Shown: in pieces, positions 7,785-12,659 of the stretch
Layout of the letters: every line of letters begins with the position of its first letter
Position numbering within the stretch: the stretch's first letter is position 1
Source: an uncultured Verrucomicrobiota bacterium
Lineage (GTDB): Bacteria > Verrucomicrobiota > Verrucomicrobiia > Limisphaerales > JADLHS01
Reading direction: 5' to 3'
Length of the DNA stretch: 12,659 nt
Assembly (NCBI GenBank): GCA_937894935.1
Contig: CALAYC010000282.1
Coordinates: forward strand, 1-12,659
Notes under the pieces: model-generated
The model's input: only the letters and a program-made list of their open reading frames with translations
The model's database searches: none
Told to the model about the DNA's origin: nothing
Made by a program: the position numbers and the translations under genes

Positions 7785-7957
7785 ATTCACTTGACCGGAT
7801 GCAGGCGAAATGATTTCTGTTCCGGCGCTGATGGAGGCAACAATCCCCGCCCGATGAATGACACAGCTTACGCGTCGCTCCTCGCGGACGCTCGCCCCAC
7901 CAAGGGCACGCACAGACTGCCTGCCTTACTTCAGCCGTTTTGACGCACAGTCCTGCT

Positions 7958-9190
7958 ATGTCGCATACGCACAATCGAGTTTTAATCATCATCATTCTGG
8001 GCGCGCTGGCCACGATCAGCCCGTTTGCCATTGATATGTATCTGCCGGCGTTTCCGGAAATCGCCAAGGCGCTGCAAACGACGACGGCACGCGTGTCGTT
8101 GTCACTGCCAAGTTATTTCGCCGGATTGGCAGCGGGACAATTGGCTTACGGGCCTTTGCTGGATCGCTTCGGGCGTAAGCGGCCATTGTATGCGGGACTC
8201 GGAGTTTTCATTGTGGCTTCGGTGTTGTGTCTGTTTGCGCAGAATGTGGAATCGCTCATCGTGTTGCGATTCGTGCAGGCGGTGGGCGCGTGCGCCGCGG
8301 GCGTGGCGGCGATGGCGATGGTGCGGGATTTCTTTCCGGCGCATGAAACGGCCAAGATTATTTCATTGCTCGTGCTGGTCATCAGCGCATCGCCGCTGCT
8401 TGCGCCGAGTGTCGGCGTGTTTGTGGCGGAGCGACTCGGCTGGCAATGGGTGTTTATTGTGCTCGCGGCGTTTGTGCTGTTGATGCTGGTGTTGACTCGC
8501 TGGGTATTGCCGGATGGGCATTCGCCGGATCGGAGCGTGTCGCTGCGGCTGCGTCCCATCGCACAGAGTTACGTGGCGGTGTTGCGCGAGCCGCAATTCC
8601 TGACGTATGCGGTGGCCGGAGCGCTGGCGTTCTCCGGATTGCTGGTGTATGTGACGAGTTCGCCCATCGTGTTCCTCGAAGTGTTTCAGGTGAGCACAAA
8701 ACAGTTCGGCCTAATCTTCGCGGGGTTGTCGGTGGGGTTCATCGGCGCGAATCAGGTGAACGTGTTGTTGCTGCGTCGGTTCACGAGCGAAAAGATTTTT
8801 CGCGGTGCGTTGCTGGTCGAATGTTTGACGACGTTGCTGCTGTTAATCGGAACGACATTGGGCTGGTTTGGTCTGAGTGCGACGTTGGTGTTGTTGTTCA
8901 TCGCACTGACGAGTATCGGGCTGGCATATCCGAATGCGGCGGCGCTGGCGCTCGTGCCGTTCAGTCGCAACATCGGTAGCGCGTCGGCAATGCTGGGCTT
9001 TGTGCAAATCGGCGTTTCCGGGTTGGCAGCGGCAAGCATCGGCGTGTTCGATTCCAAAACGATGCTACCGGTGGCCGCGGTGTTTATGGGAACAGCGTGG
9101 TTGGCTGGAGCGATTTTGTGGTTCGGTAAGCGCTACATTCCGGAAGTGAAATACGTGGAAGAAAGCGACGCGCCATTGCTGACGCATTAA
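7958..9190 (+). CDS. Bcr/CflA-family MFS multidrug exporter (DHA1 group)
   Basis: The 410-residue protein is a 12-helix inner-membrane antiporter that would export drugs or small metabolites in exchange for protons (family knowledge). ATG 7958 is preferred over an in-frame TTG at 7940, since MSHTHNRVLIIIILG leads straight into the first membrane helix. D26 in IDMYLPAFP on helix 1 is the Bcr/CflA hallmark. Motif A, GPLLDRFGRKRP, occupies 65-76 between helices 2 and 3. A motif-C-like SPLLAPSVGVF follows on helix 5. Length is normal for the family and nothing appears truncated. No Shine-Dalgarno or regulator gene is adjacent. Codon third positions favour G (gcg, gtg, ttg) more than in the secreted-enzyme genes upstream, partly explained by membrane-protein composition. 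The substrate cannot be predicted: Bcr/CflA members include bicyclomycin, chloramphenicol and sulfonamide exporters and also physiological exporters. Confidence 0.92.
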   Translation: MSHTHNRVLIIIILGALATISPFAIDMYLPAFPEIAKALQTTTARVSLSLPSYFAGLAAGQLAYGPLLDRFGRKRPLYAGLGVFIVASVLCLFAQNVESLIVLRFVQAVGACAAGVAAMAMVRDFFPAHETAKIISLLVLVISASPLLAPSVGVFVAERLGWQWVFIVLAAFVLLMLVLTRWVLPDGHSPDRSVSLRLRPIAQSYVAVLREPQFLTYAVAGALAFSGLLVYVTSSPIVFLEVFQVSTKQFGLIFAGLSVGFIGANQVNVLLLRRFTSEKIFRGALLVECLTTLLLLIGTTLGWFGLSATLVLLFIALTSIGLAYPNAAALALVPFSRNIGSASAMLGFVQIGVSGLAAASIGVFDSKTMLPVAAVFMGTAWLAGAILWFGKRYIPEVKYVEESDAPLLTH

Positions 9191-9199
9191 AGCGGCATG

Positions 9200-9241
9200 G
9201 GAGAAAATTCCTGGTGGAAATCTCCGTCCGGCGCGGAGGTT
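9200..9241. terminator. Overlapping hairpins in the convergent gap, likely bidirectional terminator region
   Basis: Two alternative stems share bases 9222-9225. Stem A pairs GGAGA (9200-9204) with TCTCC (9221-9225) and TTCC (9208-9211) with GGAA (9216-9219), loop TGGT, with a 3x1 internal loop. Stem B pairs AATCTCCG (9219-9226) with CGGAGGTT (9234-9241), with one wobble and a 7-base loop. They fill the 55-bp gap between the convergent MFS and CotH-like genes. Neither has a good T tract, so intrinsic termination is plausible but not certain. Confidence 0.45.
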
Positions 9242-9245
9242 CAAT

Positions 9246-12200
9246 TCACGGATTCGGCGTGTCGCTGATTTGAACGACGCGCAGTCGGTAAAATCGTTGC
9301 GTGGTAGCAGGTGTAGGGTCCGTTACCTCAATACGTCCATCAATAGCTGGCGGAGGAAAATCCGTGCGTGAATCGAAAAGAATCGTGGCCGAAGACCAAT
9401 CGGAGAGATCGCTCGTCGCTTCCACAAGACACGCAATATCGGCACGCCCGGAATCAAATGGAAATCGGAGCGTCGGAGTTTCGACAGTGCTGACAAATTC
9501 AAGCGTTTGATTAGTGGACGAGTCGGTCAGCGTTAACCCGAATGCATAGCGCAGCAGATTCGGCATTCCGCTGTTCAAAGGATCGGCGCTCGGGCCAGCG
9601 ATGAGCGGATTGGCGCGGTCGGCAGAATCTGGAAATGCCCAAAATTGCCACGCAGAGAAGCTGGTTGGGAATCCACCGCCCCGCACTTCAAGCGTTCTTC
9701 CTTGCATCGCGCCGGATGACAATTCCGCGAGTTCGGCAACGGTCGTCACCTGAGCATTCACTGGCGACCAACGTTGGTTATTGAACAAATGCGTCCCACC
9801 CGCATCGGGTGCATAGACGTGAATGATTTCATTCGCGAGAAGTGGTGTAAGGTCGGCAGAAAACGGAACGAAATACGCACCGCGATATCGCGAGTCCGGC
9901 GCTGGTACTGTCGGCAGATAAATATTCACCGCTGCAGGCGAAACAGGAGCGCTGGGGAGAATCAGCGTTCCATTTCCTGCCTGAAACGGTTGCGTGTAAT
10001 CCGGCGAACCGCTCTTCGTAAAAGTAAAATGCTGTGTCAGACCGCTGATTGCTGCGGCATGAAGGATTTGTTGCAGGTGTATTGATCCCGCGCCTCCAAT
10101 CGCTCCAACCTCCCCTGCTCCGGTCAATGTTCCGCCAGCGGAAATGTTGATCGGCGAATTCCATGAATTGGAAATGGCAAGCGTGCCGTTGTCGATCTGA
10201 ATCAATCCGGAGAAACTGGAATTCTCACCGTTCAGTTGCAGAACACCGGCGCCCGACTTGGTCAATGAATGCGAACCGGAAAGGGGGCCGGTCAACGTAA
10301 GAGTGCTTCCGGCACCGTTGACATGAATTTCCGACGCGCCGCTCAGCGTGATGTTGTTCTGAACCATCGCGTGATTGCTGCCATTGCCCGGGGCGTAACG
10401 CAACGCACCCCGTTTGCCCATGCCGCTATCATCGGGAATGCTCGCACCGCGCCCATGACCATTGAGTGTCAGGTCACCACCAAAGTTATAAACGCGGACA
10501 ACGCCGGGTTCGCTGCCGGAAGTAAGCCGAAGTTGTCCGCCGGGTTGAACAATAATCTGAGATGAAGCGGTCGGCGTCGCCGGCTCGGTCAACTGGAGCA
10601 CGCCTTCCTCAATGATGGTGGGACCGGTGTAAGTTTTTGCGTCGCCGGTCAATGATACAGTGCCAACACCGGACTTGATCAGGCCACCAGGACCCGACCA
10701 ATTCGCGCGGAGTCGAAGCGCGCCATAATCGGGATGTCCCATGATATTGGTAACATGCAGTTGCAAATCCGAAACCACGATTGAACCTGCCGTTACTTCG
10801 AATTCGACATAGCCAGGCCCTGTGCCGCCGACTTCGATTCGAGCCGGTCCGTTGGTATGAGCGAGGGTCAATGTGTTTCCCGTGTTTTGATCCCGAACGC
10901 GATTGCGACCGCTTGAGTTCCCTTGAGGAAAATGTATTTCACCGATAGTTACCGGAGAGCGTAGATTGACGTTGCGGTCAGCCGCCCCGGTGGGAGGTGG
11001 GATAAGCACACTCTGCCCGGCGCCGTCAGGATGGGGCTTTGGCGAAGTTGACCAATTTGCCGAAACGTTCCAATCCGCATTTCCAGTCGGCAAAAAAACG
11101 GCGATCGGCGACGGCACGACAAAGTGTCCTTCGATTAACGGACTCCAAACTCCATCTTCATCCAAAACCCGAGCTTTGACGACAGTGCTGTCATTTAGAA
11201 GTAACGGCACTGAATAAAGCGACCCGTTAATCGCCCCACCGGGCAAGCGAGGATCCGTGCCGTTGGTAGTGAAGTAAATGGTGCCGGAAGCGTTTGGATT
11301 GCTGAGCGAGAGTTGCAATCCGTTGGTGACTATTCCGCCGGGATGACTCAGTTCCGGCGCTGCAACCGCAGGCCAAAGGCCTTGAGCAACGAGTTGATTG
11401 AAGAAATTGGTCCGCCGGACATCACTCACAATCCAGGTTTGATAGAAGCCTTCTGAGACAGTGCCGCCGAAGTGGTCCAGCATAATTGGATTAAGGGTGT
11501 CGCGTAGGGTGAGGAAATGCGCCTGCATGTTGGATTTCACCAGCGCGCCTCCGTTGAAGCAGTGTTTCTGGACGCGATCTGCGAATCGCAAGCGAAATTC
11601 CGGCGATTCTCGTAGCAGCGTATAGAGTGCCGGAATGTAACTTGATGTTGTCGTTCGTGGGTTTCCGATAATGAGTTCGCTAACAAAAGTATCATGCGTG
11701 ATGGGCAAATCATTATATCCTAGCCCACCTTCCGCGTCCCACATGTAGAATCGCCATCGCCCTTGCGGTGAGCGCTCACGCGCTGCAACCCAATTATTAT
11801 TCGGCCAATCCCACATCGCGACGTAAGCATTAACGGCGAGGTAATCAATGAAGTTATCCACATCCAGATACTCAAGCATCCCCAGATACTCGTTCAGATT
11901 GGTGAATTGGGCCGAGCGCATATAGGAAATCATTTTGTTCCAATGGATCGGGTCACCATCAGAAAACACATTCACCTGTTGGACATCCCAGGCTTCAGTA
12001 CTTTGATGATGTTCCTGCATGAAGCCTTCGCGCAGACGTTCGCACAAATTGAAATAGCCTTTGTAAACGCCGTTGATGTATAGCGTATTGAAAATTCCTA
12101 CACTGCTTTTCTGGCCAGTATCGCGATAAATGCGGCGGATCAATTCGTCGCGAAGGAATGGATTGAGAATGTCATTTTTTCCGGCACGAAGGCGGATGCT

Positions 12201-12659
12201 CTCAAAGCGTGTCACCGAGCCGTCTGGAAAAAACGGATATTCTATCGGTCGCTCCCCCCATTCCGAGCGAAAGAAAAAATTAAATGACGGCTTCTGCCGA
12301 AATGAAATCGTGAACGGGACATTCATGGCATTGGTTAATTGAAAGCGATCGCGCGAATATGCGCTTCCCGAAAGACGCAAGCCGAACTCGGTTCGAAGCG
12401 GTTCTCCACTGAGTGGGAAGAATTCAAGGGACGCGGGCTTCTCCATCGCCCGACCCACTTTCTTCGCAATGTTATACGCCTGCATGTCTCCGGCGTAATG
12501 CCAAAGATCATTATCCACATAAACGCCGCCTTTAATTGCGAAAATTCCTTCGCCATTAGTGGGGCCGCCTACTGCATTTGGACCATAGAATATGAGCGCC
12601 GGGTCACCTCCCAGGCAAAGCGCAGGCAATGATTTCCGACCGGCGGATTGGCCGATGAG
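9246..12659 (-). CDS. CotH-kinase-like secreted protein with chitobiase-C-like module and autotransporter beta-strand repeats (5' end cut off)
   Basis: The frame is open to the right edge of the window, so this is a C-terminal fragment of at least 1137 residues; numbering here starts at the edge. An internal TTG at 12629 is not a credible start, because the conserved region already begins before it (SLPALCLGGDPALIF). Residues about 10-420 resemble CotH kinases (spore coat protein H family): FGLRLSG, SIRLRAGKND, YKGYFNLCERLREGF, then D284 in MWDWPNNNW and D308 in MWDAEGG. Residues about 446-513 match the chitobiase/hexosaminidase C-terminal beta-sandwich (GTIYFTTNGTDPR). Residues about 515-950 are a beta-helical passenger with autotransporter-associated strand repeats (PATR) near 656-691 and 795-831. 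The end (about 1030-1134) holds a PNLLRYAFGL module and FYRLRVVQ, typical of secreted verrucomicrobial proteins, with no membrane anchor or sorting tail. Likely role: extracellular or surface protein with possible kinase activity; the substrate is unknown. Confidence 0.88.
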   Translation of the reverse strand, partial: LIGQSAGRKSLPALCLGGDPALIFYGPNAVGGPTNGEGIFAIKGGVYVDNDLWHYAGDMQAYNIAKKVGRAMEKPASLEFFPLSGEPLRTEFGLRLSGSAYSRDRFQLTNAMNVPFTISFRQKPSFNFFFRSEWGERPIEYPFFPDGSVTRFESIRLRAGKNDILNPFLRDELIRRIYRDTGQKSSVGIFNTLYINGVYKGYFNLCERLREGFMQEHHQSTEAWDVQQVNVFSDGDPIHWNKMISYMRSAQFTNLNEYLGMLEYLDVDNFIDYLAVNAYVAMWDWPNNNWVAARERSPQGRWRFYMWDAEGGLGYNDLPITHDTFVSELIIGNPRTTTSSYIPALYTLLRESPEFRLRFADRVQKHCFNGGALVKSNMQAHFLTLRDTLNPIMLDHFGGTVSEGFYQTWIVSDVRRTNFFNQLVAQGLWPAVAAPELSHPGGIVTNGLQLSLSNPNASGTIYFTTNGTDPRLPGGAINGSLYSVPLLLNDSTVVKARVLDEDGVWSPLIEGHFVVPSPIAVFLPTGNADWNVSANWSTSPKPHPDGAGQSVLIPPPTGAADRNVNLRSPVTIGEIHFPQGNSSGRNRVRDQNTGNTLTLAHTNGPARIEVGGTGPGYVEFEVTAGSIVVSDLQLHVTNIMGHPDYGALRLRANWSGPGGLIKSGVGTVSLTGDAKTYTGPTIIEEGVLQLTEPATPTASSQIIVQPGGQLRLTSGSEPGVVRVYNFGGDLTLNGHGRGASIPDDSGMGKRGALRYAPGNGSNHAMVQNNITLSGASEIHVNGAGSTLTLTGPLSGSHSLTKSGAGVLQLNGENSSFSGLIQIDNGTLAISNSWNSPINISAGGTLTGAGEVGAIGGAGSIHLQQILHAAAISGLTQHFTFTKSGSPDYTQPFQAGNGTLILPSAPVSPAAVNIYLPTVPAPDSRYRGAYFVPFSADLTPLLANEIIHVYAPDAGGTHLFNNQRWSPVNAQVTTVAELAELSSGAMQGRTLEVRGGGFPTSFSAWQFWAFPDSADRANPLIAGPSADPLNSGMPNLLRYAFGLTLTDSSTNQTLEFVSTVETPTLRFPFDSGRADIACLVEATSDLSDWSSATILFDSRTDFPPPAIDGRIEVTDPTPATTQRFYRLRVVQISDTPNP

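Larger units (their letters stand above)
7683..7957. other. Intergenic stretch without a supported gene
   Basis: Between the terminator and the MFS gene no open frame shows a convincing product. It holds a short AT-rich palindrome (7692-7709), an octamer-periodic repeat (7761-7784) and a weak 5-bp GCGTC/GACGC stem (7872-7876 with 7887-7891). TTGACC at 7791-7796 looks like a -35 box, but the region 17 bases on (TTTCTG) is a poor -10. I see no convincing promoter or ribosome site for the MFS gene here. Confidence 0.6.

Noticed and set aside
7791..7819. TTGACC followed 17 bases later by TTTCTG as an MFS promoter
   Set aside because: The -10 element matches only 2 of 6 consensus bases.
12627..12629. 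TTG as the start codon of the CotH-like gene
   Set aside because: The frame is open to the window edge, no signal peptide follows, and conserved CotH-type sequence already spans this point; the gene is cut by the window.

Overview
The window looks like part of a chromosome from a PVC-group bacterium, most likely a Verrucomicrobiota member. The evidence is family content: a giant secreted heme-binding protein of the Pirellula/Verrucomicrobium type carrying a DUF1080 domain, a secreted CotH-kinase-like protein joined to autotransporter-associated beta-strand repeats, a GH78 alpha-L-rhamnosidase, and near absence of Shine-Dalgarno sequences. This is inferred from protein families alone; there is no rRNA or other phylogenetic marker.

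Layout: four genes read rightward. They are (1) a PVC-type propeller/HEAT/cytochrome c/DUF1080 protein (99-3629), (2) a secreted GH78 alpha-L-rhamnosidase (3755-6562), (3) a secreted TlpA-like thioredoxin with a helical N-terminal domain (6771-7592), closed by a strong intrinsic terminator (7643-7682), and (4) a Bcr/CflA-type MFS drug exporter (7958-9190). A fifth gene reads leftward from the right edge (9246-12659) and lacks its 5' end. It encodes a CotH-kinase-like, chitobiase-C-like and PATR-repeat surface or secreted protein, and converges on the MFS gene over a 55-bp gap rich in hairpins.

How the genes may work together: genes 1 and 2 suggest extracytoplasmic glycoside breakdown. The rhamnosidase would remove terminal alpha-L-rhamnose. 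The gene 1 protein combines a sugar-dehydrogenase-like propeller, its own c-type heme as electron acceptor, and a domain of the 3-keto-disaccharide hydrolase family, so it could oxidise a glycoside and then cleave the keto-glycoside. Gene 3 is an extracytoplasmic thiol-disulfide protein that could keep such secreted or heme proteins in the right redox state, but that link rests only on adjacency. The MFS exporter and the CotH-like gene look functionally separate.

No tRNA, rRNA, CRISPR array, insertion sequence or phage gene was seen. The first 98 bases hold no gene I can support. The longest gene-free stretch is 7593-7957.
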